A DNA stretch of 64,000 bases from assembly GCA_900142905.1 (NCBI GenBank), contig FSRV01000002.1, forward strand, positions 3,410,001-3,474,000. Direction: 5' to 3'. Source of the DNA: Burkholderia sp. GAS332 (GTDB lineage: Bacteria > Pseudomonadota > Gammaproteobacteria > Burkholderiales > Burkholderiaceae). Within the stretch, counting starts at the first letter, position 1. The number at the start of each line of letters is the position of its first letter. Positions 18,903-27,780 of the stretch are shown piece by piece. Under the pieces are notes generated by a model. That model did not search any database. It was not told the DNA's origin and was given only the letters and a program-made list of their open reading frames with translations. Both the position numbers and the translations under genes were made by a program.

Positions 18903-20144
18903 ATGACCCACGCGCCGCCCACTGCCATGACCCGCCCGCAAACACCACAGACGACCCATCGGATCGCACTGCTGTTCAACGCGAACAAGGTGTACGACCG
19001 GGAGATCATCACCGGCATCGGCAATTACCTGCTGTCGACGCGCGTGGCATGGGATCTCTTCCTCGAAGAAGATTTCCGCTGCCGGTTGACGGGTATCGAG
19101 CGCTTCGACGGCGACGGCATCATTGCGGACTTCGACGATCCCGCGGTGGGCGAAGCGCTGCGCGATTGTCTGTTGCCGGTGGTAGCGGTCGGTTCATCGT
19201 TCGAAGACCCGGCGCACTACCCCCCGGACTTACCCTATATCGCGACCGATAACGCCAAGCTCATTTCGCTCGCTTACACGCATCTGATTGGCGCAGGTCT
19301 CGAGCACTTCGCTTTGTATAGTCTTCCGCAGGCGCAGGAAAATCGCTGGGCGCAGCAACGCGAGTTGACATTCGCTCACCTGCGCAGCGCGGACGGCCAT
19401 AGCGCCGAGCAGATCGGCACAGAGATCTATCGCGGCCTGTCGACCAGCGCGCCATCGTGGAATCAGGCAACCGAGCAACTCACCGCGTGGCTGAGCCAAT
19501 TGCCAAAGCCGGTCGGCATCATCGCCGTCACCGACGCTCGTGCGCGGCATCTGCTGCAGGCCTGTTTGATCGCGGGTATTCCAGTACCTGAAGAGGTGGC
19601 GATCATCGGCATCGACAACGATCCGCTCACGCGGACGTTGACCCGCATTCCGCTTTCCTCCGTGATTCAAGGCACCGAAGAAATGGGCCGCACCGCCGCT
19701 CACTTGCTGCATCAGATGCTGCACGGTGCCCGCTTCCCAGGACGGCGCATTCTCGTGCCGCCGGTTGGCATCAATGTGCTCGAATCGACGAAACACCAGC
19801 CGCTCGCGAGCCCGTATGTGATGCGCGCGCGGCACTTCATCCGCCAGTACGCGTGCCAGGGCATCCGTACCGAACAGGTTGCCGATTATGTGGGCGTATC
19901 GCGTTCGTCGCTCGAAGAGTACTTCCGTCGCGAACGGCAATGCACCGTGCATCAGGAAATCCTGCGCCACAAACTCGACGTCGCGAAAGCGCTGCTTGCG
20001 AAACGCGATGCGTCGAGCGCCGAGGTGGCGATCCGTTGCGGCTTCACGTCACTGCAATACATGTACGCCGTGTTTCGCCGTGAACTCGGCTGTACGCCGC
20101 GCGAATACCAGGACCGTGTGAATTCGACGGCAGCACCGGGCTGA
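18903..20144 (+). CDS. xylR: XylR, AraC-family xylose-responsive activator
   Basis: The 413-residue protein combines an N-terminal LacI/periplasmic-binding-like sensor (about residues 20-290, including IAVTDARARHLLQ and VAIIGIDNDPLT) with a C-terminal AraC helix-turn-helix pair (about residues 300-400, ending near the FRRELGCTPREYQ signature). This fusion is specific to XylR. It should bind D-xylose and activate the divergent xylA and transporter genes. Start choice is uncertain: ATG 18903 or ATG 18927. Confidence 0.9.
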   Translation: MTHAPPTAMTRPQTPQTTHRIALLFNANKVYDREIITGIGNYLLSTRVAWDLFLEEDFRCRLTGIERFDGDGIIADFDDPAVGEALRDCLLPVVAVGSSFEDPAHYPPDLPYIATDNAKLISLAYTHLIGAGLEHFALYSLPQAQENRWAQQRELTFAHLRSADGHSAEQIGTEIYRGLSTSAPSWNQATEQLTAWLSQLPKPVGIIAVTDARARHLLQACLIAGIPVPEEVAIIGIDNDPLTRTLTRIPLSSVIQGTEEMGRTAAHLLHQMLHGARFPGRRILVPPVGINVLESTKHQPLASPYVMRARHFIRQYACQGIRTEQVADYVGVSRSSLEEYFRRERQCTVHQEILRHKLDVAKALLAKRDASSAEVAIRCGFTSLQYMYAVFRRELGCTPREYQDRVNSTAAPG

Positions 20145-20177
20145 GCATGCCTTTCATCTTCTCTCTCCACCGACGAC

Positions 20178-21263
20178 ATGATCAGCATTGCACCTCTTTC
20201 TTCTGAGCCATGGGGCAAACTGCCCGGCGGCGATCCCGTGCGGCTCTTCACGCTGCGCAATGCGCACGGCATGAAAGTCGCCATCAGCGACCTGGGCGCG
20301 ACACTGGTCTCGTGGCACGCGCCGGACCGCACGGGTCGTCTCGGCGACATCCTGCTCGGCCACGACACGCCCGCCGAATATGTTGCGGCCACCACCTACA
20401 TGGGCGGACTGATCGGCCGGTGGGCGAACCGCATTGCCGATGCGCGCTTCACGCTCGACGGCATCGAGTACACGCTCGATCGCAACGAAGGCGCAAATCT
20501 GCTGCATGGCGGCGCGCAGGGCTTTCATCGCGCACTGTGGGACGTGAGCGAAGACAACGGCGCGTTGGTCATGCGTCTCGAATCACCCGAGGGCGACGCC
20601 GGCTTTCCAGGCAACGTCACGGTACAAGTGCGTTATACGCTCCAGGACGACGGCACGTTGACGATCGCCTATGAAGCGATCACCGACGCAGCGACACCGC
20701 TCAATCTGACGAGCCATCCGTACTTCAACCTGACGGGTCGGCGCGATACCGACATTCGCGGACATGTGCTGTCGATCGACGCCGACCGGTTCTTCGAAGT
20801 CGATGCGTCGATGATTCCTTGCGAGCTTGCCGAAGTGGCGGGCAACGCTTTCGACTTCCGGCAAAGCGCGCCGATCGGCGCACGGCTCGATTGGCCGCAT
20901 GCTCAGCTGGCGAGGGCCGGGGGTTTCGATCACTGCTACGTGCTACGTGACGCGCCGGATGCCACGATGGCCGGACGCGGGCCGCAGGTACGCCCGGTGG
21001 CGTGCGCGTACGATCCCGGCAGCGGACGCGAGCTCACCGTCTCGACCGATCAGCAAGGCCTGCAGTTCTACACGGGCAATTCGCTGAATGGCGACACGGG
21101 ACGCGGCGGCATTGCCTACGCGCCGCACGCCGGACTGTGTCTCGAAGCGGGCGGCTTCCCGAACCAGGTCAATATGGCTGAACAGGAGCAGGTTATCGTG
21201 CGGCCCGGTGACGCCTACCGGCAAGTGACGGCGTACCGAGTCGGCGTACGTTCTGGAATTTGA
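20178..21263 (+). CDS. Aldose 1-epimerase (mutarotase)
   Basis: This 361-residue galactose-mutarotase-family enzyme interconverts alpha and beta anomers of free sugars. Visible motifs are GGLIGRWANRI, LTSHPYFNL with the catalytic histidine, and LCLEAGGFPNQVN with the catalytic glutamate near the C-terminus. It follows xylR by 33 bp on the same strand and probably supplies the alpha-xylose anomer used by xylose isomerase. Its upper substrate range cannot be read from sequence. Confidence 0.9.
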   Translation: MISIAPLSSEPWGKLPGGDPVRLFTLRNAHGMKVAISDLGATLVSWHAPDRTGRLGDILLGHDTPAEYVAATTYMGGLIGRWANRIADARFTLDGIEYTLDRNEGANLLHGGAQGFHRALWDVSEDNGALVMRLESPEGDAGFPGNVTVQVRYTLQDDGTLTIAYEAITDAATPLNLTSHPYFNLTGRRDTDIRGHVLSIDADRFFEVDASMIPCELAEVAGNAFDFRQSAPIGARLDWPHAQLARAGGFDHCYVLRDAPDATMAGRGPQVRPVACAYDPGSGRELTVSTDQQGLQFYTGNSLNGDTGRGGIAYAPHAGLCLEAGGFPNQVNMAEQEQVIVRPGDAYRQVTAYRVGVRSGI

Positions 21264-21438
21264 ATCGATTCTTCATATCTAACGAAGAGCATTACATAAC
21301 GCCGACTTACCGTTTGCTGCAAGACTGAATTACCCGTTTAGGGGTTTGCCCTGGACCACCCGCTTCCTAGAATCCCTCTATAGGTCGCCGAACACATGTT
21401 GCGGCGCCGGATAAAACTATTCCCGGAGGGACCCCATC

Positions 21439-21753
21439 ATGAAATCGCTAATCAAAGCAGTCGCACTGGTCATCGTCATCGCAGCCCCGGTGGCTGCGTT
21501 CGCACAGTCCGAACAACCGTTGACGCGCGCGGAGGTACGAGCGCAATTGATCCAGATTGAACAGGCTGGCTACAACCCCGCTGTGGCGACTGACTCGACC
21601 TACCCCGCCGACATTCAGGCCGCCGAAGCACGCGTAGCCGCACAGCATGACACCACCGGCTACGGTTCCTCGGCCAACGGGTCGTCGCAAACCGGCACGA
21701 CCGCACCGGTTGCGAATCCCGCTCAACCCATGCCGATGGACAACAGTCAGTAA
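21439..21753 (+). CDS. DUF4148 domain periplasmic protein
   Basis: A 104-residue exported protein: a signal peptide (residues 1-22, cleavage after AAFA) followed by the DUF4148 core (LTRAEVRAQLIQIEQAGYNP, then YPADIQAAEARVAAQ). This family is small, abundant and nearly confined to Burkholderiaceae; its function is unknown. The C-terminus is a Gly/Ser/Thr/Pro-rich tail. GGAGGGACC gives a strong ribosome-binding site. A hairpin 40 bp after the stop suggests a single-gene transcript. Confidence 0.9.
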   Translation: MKSLIKAVALVIVIAAPVAAFAQSEQPLTRAEVRAQLIQIEQAGYNPAVATDSTYPADIQAAEARVAAQHDTTGYGSSANGSSQTGTTAPVANPAQPMPMDNSQ

Positions 21754-21793
21754 AACGCCGTTGTGGTCTATCGTTGTCTGTCATTGCGCAATT

Positions 21794-21829
21794 CAATGCG
21801 AGCCATGCTTAACGCATGCGCTCGCATTG
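21794..21829 (+). terminator. Terminator-like hairpin after the DUF4148 gene
   Basis: CAATGCGAG (21794-21802) pairs perfectly with CTCGCATTG (21821-21829), with further pairing in the loop. It lies 41 bp after the stop at 21753. No long T-run follows, so efficiency is uncertain. Confidence 0.5.
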
Positions 21830-22511
21830 ACGCGTTTCACTGTGCAAGGCCATGACGGCATCGTGTAAGAAAATCCTTTGACGAAAATAATGGCTCATAT
21901 ATCCTAGGGCGGCAGTTTGGTGGTTCTCGCAGTGCGGACGGTCTGCATCAGCGAGGACTTCTACTCAACGTCGCTTCGGGTTCCATCGTGAAAGTCCGTG
22001 GTCCATTGGTGAGATATCAGCCTGGTCGGGAAAGAACGTTCCTGTCCGGCTGTTCGATCGCTCATCAGGGGAGTCGCTGCGCTTCGCCATCCCGCCCCCT
22101 GTCCATTGATACCGTGTTGTCGCGTCGCTCTGTGCGTCGACACAACGTCATTGCAGCACCCGCCGCCATTGCGGTGCGAACTGACGAAATCGCGTCGCTT
22201 CTGCCTTAGCCCCCCTCTCTTTTCGCGAGCAAGTGTTGCATGCGATTGGGCCGCTCATCTAGCGGTCGAACGCCTGCCATGCGTCTGTCTGTCCGCGCTT
22301 TGCAAGTTGTCTTGCTAGCGTTGGCCGGCTTATAGCGCTCGCCCATCCACGTCCCATTTAGCTCTGCTGTGCGCTTGCGCTGCGGCAGGCGGCGTCGCGT
22401 CCTTTTACGTCCGCATTCGTGCGTGACATGCGGACGTGCGGGTCGTCACGCTCGTGCATTTGTGCCTGCGCTGCGGCGAAAACTGAAGATCGAAGTCAAG
22501 GAGATAGTCGA
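21830..22511 (+). other. 680-bp gene-free stretch with strong RNA-like hairpins
   Basis: No credible gene is present. Two good stem-loops are visible on the plus strand. At 21926-21955, CTCGC/GCGAG enclose a second helix TGCGGA/TCTGCA. At 22018-22052, CAGCC/GGCTG continue into GG/CC and CGGGAA/TTCCTG with an AGAACG loop. The stretch precedes the PotF-like gene at 22512 and could be its long 5' leader or a separate small RNA. I could not match it to a known riboswitch class. The last 100 bp should hold the promoter proximal to 22512, whose ribosome-binding site is AGGAGA at 22498. Confidence 0.4.
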
Positions 22512-23630
22512 ATGAAGATCCGTCATGCCAAGCTTCTCTCGCTCACCGGCACGATGCTGTGCTCGCTGACTGTGCTCACCGCCATGAACGCTGCGCGCGC
22601 AGCGGACACCACGATCAATGTCTACAACTGGTCGGACTACATCGCCAAAGACACGATCTCGGGCTTTGAGAAGCAATCCGGCATCACCGTGAAATACGAC
22701 AGTTACGATAGCGACGACACGCTGCAGGCCAAACTGCTTGCAGGTAGCTCCGGGTATGACATCGTTGTGCCCACATCGAGTTATATGGCACGCCAGATCG
22801 AAGCCGGTGTGTATCAGAAGATCGACAAATCGAAGATGCCGAACCTCGCCAATCTCGATCCGGGTTTGATGAAGCTGATTGCCGATGCGGACCCCGGCAA
22901 TCAATACGGCGTGCCGTGGGCGTGGGGTACCGACGGTGTCGGCTATAACGTTCAGGCTGTGACGAAAGCGCTGGGCGCGGATGCGCCTGTCGATAGCTGG
23001 TCGCTGGTGTTCGATCCGGCGAATCTGTCGAAGCTGAAAAGCTGCGGCGTGTCTTTCCTCGATGCGGCTGCGGATGTTTTCCCGGCCGCGCTTCAGTACA
23101 TGCACAAGGACCCCAACAGCACCAATCCCGGCGACTACCAGGCCGCCTATGAAATGCTGAAGAAAGTGCGGCCGTATATCACCCAGTTCAATTCTTCCGG
23201 CTACATCAACGATCTGGCGAACAACGATATCTGCGTGGCGTTGGGCTATTCGGGCGACGTGGGGATCGCACGACGACGCGCAGCGGAAGCGAAGCGTTCG
23301 TATGAGGTGCGGTTCTCGAACATCAAGGATGCGGGCCTGCTTTGGATGGACGTGATGGCGATTCCGAAAGATGCCCCGCATCCGGAAGCGGCGATGAAGT
23401 GGATGAACTACATCGAAGATCCGAAGGTGAGTGCGGCGATTACAAACGAAGTGTTCTATCCGACTGCGAATCGGGCGGCTCGGCAGTTTGTGACGCCGGC
23501 GATCGAACAGGATGCGAATGTGTATCCGCCGGAGGCGGTGCTGAACAAGATGACGTTGATGCGGCCGCAGCCCGCGCCGATCATGCGGCTTGAGAACCGG
23601 CTGTGGGCGCAGTTGAAGTCGGGGAGTTGA
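22512..23630 (+). CDS. Polyamine-type ABC transporter substrate-binding protein (PotF-like)
   Basis: The 372-residue protein has a signal peptide ending at MNAARAAD and a type II periplasmic-binding fold beginning INVYNWSDYIAKDT, the signature of PotD/PotF putrescine-spermidine binding proteins. The PWAWGTDGVGYN and MDVMAIPKDAPHPEAAMKW motifs also fit. ATG 22512 is chosen for its AGGAGA site and clean signal peptide. No permease or ATPase genes are adjacent, so it is an orphan binding protein whose partners are elsewhere. Confidence 0.88.
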   Translation: MKIRHAKLLSLTGTMLCSLTVLTAMNAARAADTTINVYNWSDYIAKDTISGFEKQSGITVKYDSYDSDDTLQAKLLAGSSGYDIVVPTSSYMARQIEAGVYQKIDKSKMPNLANLDPGLMKLIADADPGNQYGVPWAWGTDGVGYNVQAVTKALGADAPVDSWSLVFDPANLSKLKSCGVSFLDAAADVFPAALQYMHKDPNSTNPGDYQAAYEMLKKVRPYITQFNSSGYINDLANNDICVALGYSGDVGIARRRAAEAKRSYEVRFSNIKDAGLLWMDVMAIPKDAPHPEAAMKWMNYIEDPKVSAAITNEVFYPTANRAARQFVTPAIEQDANVYPPEAVLNKMTLMRPQPAPIMRLENRLWAQLKSGS

Positions 23631-23755
23631 TTGGTAGTTTTAATGTTGTTGGCTGGCTTCAGGTGAGTCCTTTCGAGCGTAGCGCATGCAGTGGGTGTGT
23701 GCGCTACGTCCTTTTTGAAGCTTTAATTTTTAACTCTGTTTGTATTCGAGCCATT

Positions 23756-24118
23756 ATGAGTATTTTGAACATCGTAGATTTTGCGCAGCCCGCCAAGGAA
23801 ACGGTTGAATACATGCCGAAGGCGGAAGCAGTGCTTGCCGGCGATCCTTTGCAAGCGGTTCACACACACTTTGCTAGTCCCTGTGGGCAGCTTGCGGCTG
23901 GGGTTTGGGAGGGGGCTTGCGGTCAGTGGACGGTGAACTTCACCGAGAGTGAGTACTGCGAGATTCTCGAGGGCGTGTCCGTGATTCGGGATGCGGATGG
24001 GACCGCAAAGACTGTGCGGGCTGGGGATCGGTTTTTGATTCCGGCGGGGTTTAAGGGGACGTGGGAAGTGGTTGAGCCGTGTAAGAAGGTTTTTGTTTCG
24101 GTGGAGTTTAAGGGGTAG
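23756..24118 (+). CDS. Small cupin protein (ureidoglycine aminohydrolase-like cupin)
   Basis: The 120-residue protein is a single beta-barrel of the DUF861 cupin type (GVWEGACGQWTVNFTESEYCEILEG, split as GVWEGACG...ESEYCEILEG, then GDRFLIPAGFKGTWEV). Such proteins often accompany polyamine and amino-acid catabolic genes; the PotF-like gene ends 125 bp upstream. Enzyme activity is not established. ATG 23756 was chosen because the residues before it show no conservation features. Codon use has more GGG/GTG runs than its neighbours. Confidence 0.8.
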   Translation: MSILNIVDFAQPAKETVEYMPKAEAVLAGDPLQAVHTHFASPCGQLAAGVWEGACGQWTVNFTESEYCEILEGVSVIRDADGTAKTVRAGDRFLIPAGFKGTWEVVEPCKKVFVSVEFKG

Positions 24119-24225
24119 GTTGCTGCGTCGGCGCGTTTGCGGTGGTGTTGATCGCGAAGCTGGAGAAAGAGGCGCGAGAGGTCAACCGCGCCCCATCAGC
24201 GAAGACTCTTCAAGCAGGCGCGCCT

Positions 24226-25293
24226 TCAGCCGCCATCGCTGTCTCCATCGATTCGTGCCATCGGCAGCGCGGCGCCACGGTGCCGGCCCCGGTAACGTGC
24301 AGGCGGCGCACCGCACGCGCGGGTAAAGAATCGCGTGAACGCCGTCGTCGACGCGAAGCCGACACGTTCGCTGATCTCGCTGATCGGCATCGGCGTGTGT
24401 GCGAGCAGCGTCCTCGCTTCGTCGATACGCGTCTGTGTCAGCACTTCGCTGAACGTTTTCCGTTCGGCCGCCAGCTTTCGTTGCAACGTCCAGCGCGTCA
24501 GCGCGAGCCGTTCACAGACGAGCGCCTGGAGACTTTTCGGCTCGATCGCATCCGCATGTTCGCGAAGCACATCACGCAGACAGCGCTTGACCGTGGGAGA
24601 AAACTGCCCCTGCTCGCGAATGCGCTGCAGCATGCCATGCGCGGCATGTAAGTGGATCTTCGAGAGCGGCGCATTGTAGACCTCGAACGCACGATCCAGT
24701 GCCGATGACTGCAACACCATGCGATTGCGCGCCTGATCGAGTTGAACCCTCCCGCCGAATGCGTCACCCGGCACCGGGGCCGCGCCCATCCGTGCGTCGG
24801 TGATGCCTGTTTCACGCACACGCAATCGCGCGTCGTAAAGCCTTGCGACACTCGCGATCAGCGCGAAATTGCCCAGCGCGCTCGAGGCACTTCTGCCTTC
24901 ACCCTCTAACACATACTCGAACGCGATTTCATCGCCTTGCTCGTGCATGACAAGCCAGTCAACATTGCCGATCAGATCGCGGTACGCGACATATTTACGC
25001 AATGCATCGCGCAGCGTCGGGCTATTGCATACCACGCCCGCAAGCTCTGGAAAAGACAATAGATAGAGCAGCACATCACCCTCCGGTGGGGCGCCGCGCG
25101 ACATGCAGGTTTCCGCCAGCTTGAGCATCATGACGTGCTTATCGCCAGAGACACGTGCATCCGATGCAGCAATATCGGCCTCGTCAATTCCGATATTGCG
25201 AATGATCTTTGCTCGATCGAGACCCTGCCGTTCCGCTGCGTCGAGCATCAGCCGATAGAGCCGTCCTGATACGGATTTCTGGCGCAAATCCAC
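24226..25293 (-). CDS. AraC-family regulator with PF12625-type sensor domain
   Basis: The 355-residue protein has a long N-terminal ligand-binding/dimerisation domain (about residues 20-210, of the type seen in OruR and ArgR-like AraC proteins) and a C-terminal double helix-turn-helix (about 250-340, LALTRWTLQRKLAAE and ISERVGFASTTAFTRFF). It diverges from the GH3 gene at 25463 over a 169-bp gap and may control it. The effector is unknown. Confidence 0.88.
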   Translation of the reverse strand: MDLRQKSVSGRLYRLMLDAAERQGLDRAKIIRNIGIDEADIAASDARVSGDKHVMMLKLAETCMSRGAPPEGDVLLYLLSFPELAGVVCNSPTLRDALRKYVAYRDLIGNVDWLVMHEQGDEIAFEYVLEGEGRSASSALGNFALIASVARLYDARLRVRETGITDARMGAAPVPGDAFGGRVQLDQARNRMVLQSSALDRAFEVYNAPLSKIHLHAAHGMLQRIREQGQFSPTVKRCLRDVLREHADAIEPKSLQALVCERLALTRWTLQRKLAAERKTFSEVLTQTRIDEARTLLAHTPMPISEISERVGFASTTAFTRFFTRACGAPPARYRGRHRGAALPMARIDGDSDGG

Positions 25294-25462
25294 ACTGCCT
25301 CCTTTGGTTGAACCCTGTCTGCGGGTTTTCCTGAGCCGCCGTCGGTCAATCGCTGCACCCGTCGGTCAAGCGCGTTCTGGGCGCATCCCTAGAATTTCTT
25401 ACGGCGCGTTTCAGTCACGCGAAGTATGAATCACATCACATAGAACGACAAAACGGAGCGAG

Positions 25463-27733
25463 ATGATGAGAATGAAGGTGGCGATTCCCTTTGCCGCAAC
25501 TGCAATCGCGTGCGGCGTCGCGCTGGTAGTCACTGCCTGTGGCAATGGCAGCGGAATCAATTCCGACCCCGCACCGACCGGTCCCGATGCGATTGCCGAT
25601 TCGCGTGCCGCCGCCCTCGTCGCACAGATGACGACGGCCGAAAAGATCCAGCTCGTCCACGGCGTGGGCATGCCCAACGCAGGACTCGGTGGTCCGTTCC
25701 CGGCCGGTATCAACGGCGCCGGCTATATCCCCGGCATTCCGCGACTCGGCATTCCGGGCCTTGCGATGGCCGACTCGGCCGGCGGTGTCAATGTCGCCAA
25801 CTCGAATGCGACGGCCCTGCCCGCGCCGGTGGCGCTCGCTGCAAGCTGGGACCCCACGCTGGCCAATGCGTATGGCGCGCGCATCGCCACGGAGTTGCGC
25901 GTACTCGGCTATGGCGAAGGCCTTGGCGGCGGCGTCAATCTCACGCGCGAGCCGCGCGATGGCCGCACCTTCGAGTACATGGGCGAAGACCCAGTCCTGA
26001 CCGGCACGATGAGCGCCGCGCGCACGATCGGTACGCAGGCGCAAAAGGTCATTGCGACCATCAAGCATTACGCGATGAACGATCAGGAAACGAACCGGAT
26101 GACGAGCAACTCGGTCGTCGACGAACGCACGATGCGTGAGACCGAACTGCTGGCGTTCGAACTCGGCGTCACACTAGGTACGCCCGGCAACGTGATGTGC
26201 TCGTACAACCTCGTGAACGGCGTATATGCATGCGAAAACCCGTATCTGCTGACCTCGGTCCTCAAGAACGAGTGGGGATTCAAGGGCGTGGTTCAGTCTG
26301 ACTGGACCGCAACCCATAGTACAGTCGCGTCGGCACTGGCTGGTCTGGATGAAGAAGAGCCCGGTGATATCGGCAGCGGCGCGTCGATTCCTGGCTTTAC
26401 GATCACCTCGTACTTCAACACGGCGCTCGCGAACGCCGTCAGCGCCGGCAGCGTGCCGATGTCACGACTCAACGACATGGTTCAGCGCAAGCTTCGCACG
26501 ATGATTCGCTGGGGCGTGTTCGATTCGCCGCCGACAACGGGTGGAAGCGTCGATCAGAGCGCGGGCAATGCGCTTGCGCTGCAGGTCGCGCAGCAATCGT
26601 CGGTGTTGCTCAAGAACGCCGTGGCAAGCGGCGATACGCAAGCTGTGCTACCGCTGAACGCAGCGGGGCTCTCGTCGATTGTCGTGATCGGCGGTCATGC
26701 CGACGCCGGCGTACTCTCGGGCGGCGGCTCGGGCGCCGTGCCGGCCGCCGCGGGCAATGCGGTATCCGGTTGCGTGTCGGCGTCTCCACTGCTGAGCACC
26801 TGCGCGACGTGGTACAAGTCCGCCCCCCTGGCTGCGATCGAGGCCAAGGCCCCCAATGCGACCGTGACGTTCCTTGACGGCACGAACGCGACGGCTGCGG
26901 CGACTGCCGCTGCAAAGGCGGACGTGGCGATCATCTTTGCAACGCAATGGGAAAGCGAGGGTACGGATCTGGCGAGCCTGAGCCTGCCGAGCAACACGAC
27001 GGACAGCTTTAACCAGAGCTACGATCAGAACGCGCTGATTACCGCGGTCGCGGCGCAAGCCAAGCGTGTGATTGTCGTGCTCGAGAACGGCAGCCCGGTC
27101 CTGATGCCTTGGCTCGGCAACGTGCACGGCGTGCTCGAGTCGTGGTATCCGGGCGTCCAGGGCGGCCAGGCGATTGCCGATCTGCTATTCGGTGACGTGA
27201 ACCCGTCGGGCAAATTACCGATCACATTCCCCGTGCAGGACTCGGACCTGCCACAGCAGACGATCTCGGCAACCGATACCACCGTCACCTACAGCGAAGG
27301 GTTATTCATGGGCTATCGCTGGTACGACGGCAAACAGATCGCGCCGTTGTTCCCGTTCGGATACGGCCTGTCCTACACGAACTATGCCTACTCGGGACTC
27401 AATGCACAGGCGGATGCCAGCGGCAATGTGACCGTGACCTTTACCGTCAGGAACGCCGGCTCGCGTGCAGGTTCGGAAATCGCTGAAGTCTATGCCGCGC
27501 TGCCGAGCGGTCTGGGCGAACCGCCAAAACGCCTCGTCGGCTGGCAAAAGGTCGCGCTGCAACCAGGGCAGTCTCAGCAAGTCAGTGTATCGATTGCGCC
27601 GAAGCTGCTATCGACATGGGACGCCACCAACCACGTCTGGAAGCTCAACAACGGCGCGTATCAGCTGATCGCGGGGGCGTCCTCACGCGACCCGAACGCG
27701 TTGACCGCATCGGTCACAATCGCAGGGCATTGA
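25463..27733 (+). CDS. Glycoside hydrolase family 3 beta-glycosidase, predicted lipoprotein
   Basis: The 756-residue protein begins with a lipoprotein signal (LVVTAC, acylated Cys26), so it is predicted to be membrane-anchored in the periplasm or at the surface. The GH3 N-terminal barrel contains GVNLTREPRDGRTFEY, KHYAMNDQETNR and the nucleophile in QSDW (Asp280). The C-terminal domain and a fibronectin III-like domain (about residues 660-750) follow. Function is likely beta-glucosidase or beta-xylosidase activity on oligosaccharides. The nearby xylose genes make a xylosidase role attractive but unproven. Confidence 0.9.
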   Translation: MMRMKVAIPFAATAIACGVALVVTACGNGSGINSDPAPTGPDAIADSRAAALVAQMTTAEKIQLVHGVGMPNAGLGGPFPAGINGAGYIPGIPRLGIPGLAMADSAGGVNVANSNATALPAPVALAASWDPTLANAYGARIATELRVLGYGEGLGGGVNLTREPRDGRTFEYMGEDPVLTGTMSAARTIGTQAQKVIATIKHYAMNDQETNRMTSNSVVDERTMRETELLAFELGVTLGTPGNVMCSYNLVNGVYACENPYLLTSVLKNEWGFKGVVQSDWTATHSTVASALAGLDEEEPGDIGSGASIPGFTITSYFNTALANAVSAGSVPMSRLNDMVQRKLRTMIRWGVFDSPPTTGGSVDQSAGNALALQVAQQSSVLLKNAVASGDTQAVLPLNAAGLSSIVVIGGHADAGVLSGGGSGAVPAAAGNAVSGCVSASPLLSTCATWYKSAPLAAIEAKAPNATVTFLDGTNATAAATAAAKADVAIIFATQWESEGTDLASLSLPSNTTDSFNQSYDQNALITAVAAQAKRVIVVLENGSPVLMPWLGNVHGVLESWYPGVQGGQAIADLLFGDVNPSGKLPITFPVQDSDLPQQTISATDTTVTYSEGLFMGYRWYDGKQIAPLFPFGYGLSYTNYAYSGLNAQADASGNVTVTFTVRNAGSRAGSEIAEVYAALPSGLGEPPKRLVGWQKVALQPGQSQQVSVSIAPKLLSTWDATNHVWKLNNGAYQLIAGASSRDPNALTASVTIAGH

Positions 27734-27751
27734 TCGTATTGCTCAGGCCGC

Positions 27752-27775
27752 CGTAGGCCGCGTGAGCGGCCTACG
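27752..27775. terminator. Bidirectional terminator hairpin
   Basis: A perfect 10-bp stem (CGTAGGCCGC / GCGGCCTACG) encloses a GTGA tetraloop. It sits in the 47-bp gap between the convergent GH3 and CGNR genes and should terminate both. Confidence 0.65.
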
Positions 27776-27780
27776 TCACC

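Noticed and set aside
21890..22100. Guanidine-I or glycine riboswitch ahead of the PotF-like gene
   Set aside because: The conserved core sequences of these classes are not present, and the distance to the gene is over 400 bp; kept only as an unnamed structured RNA candidate.
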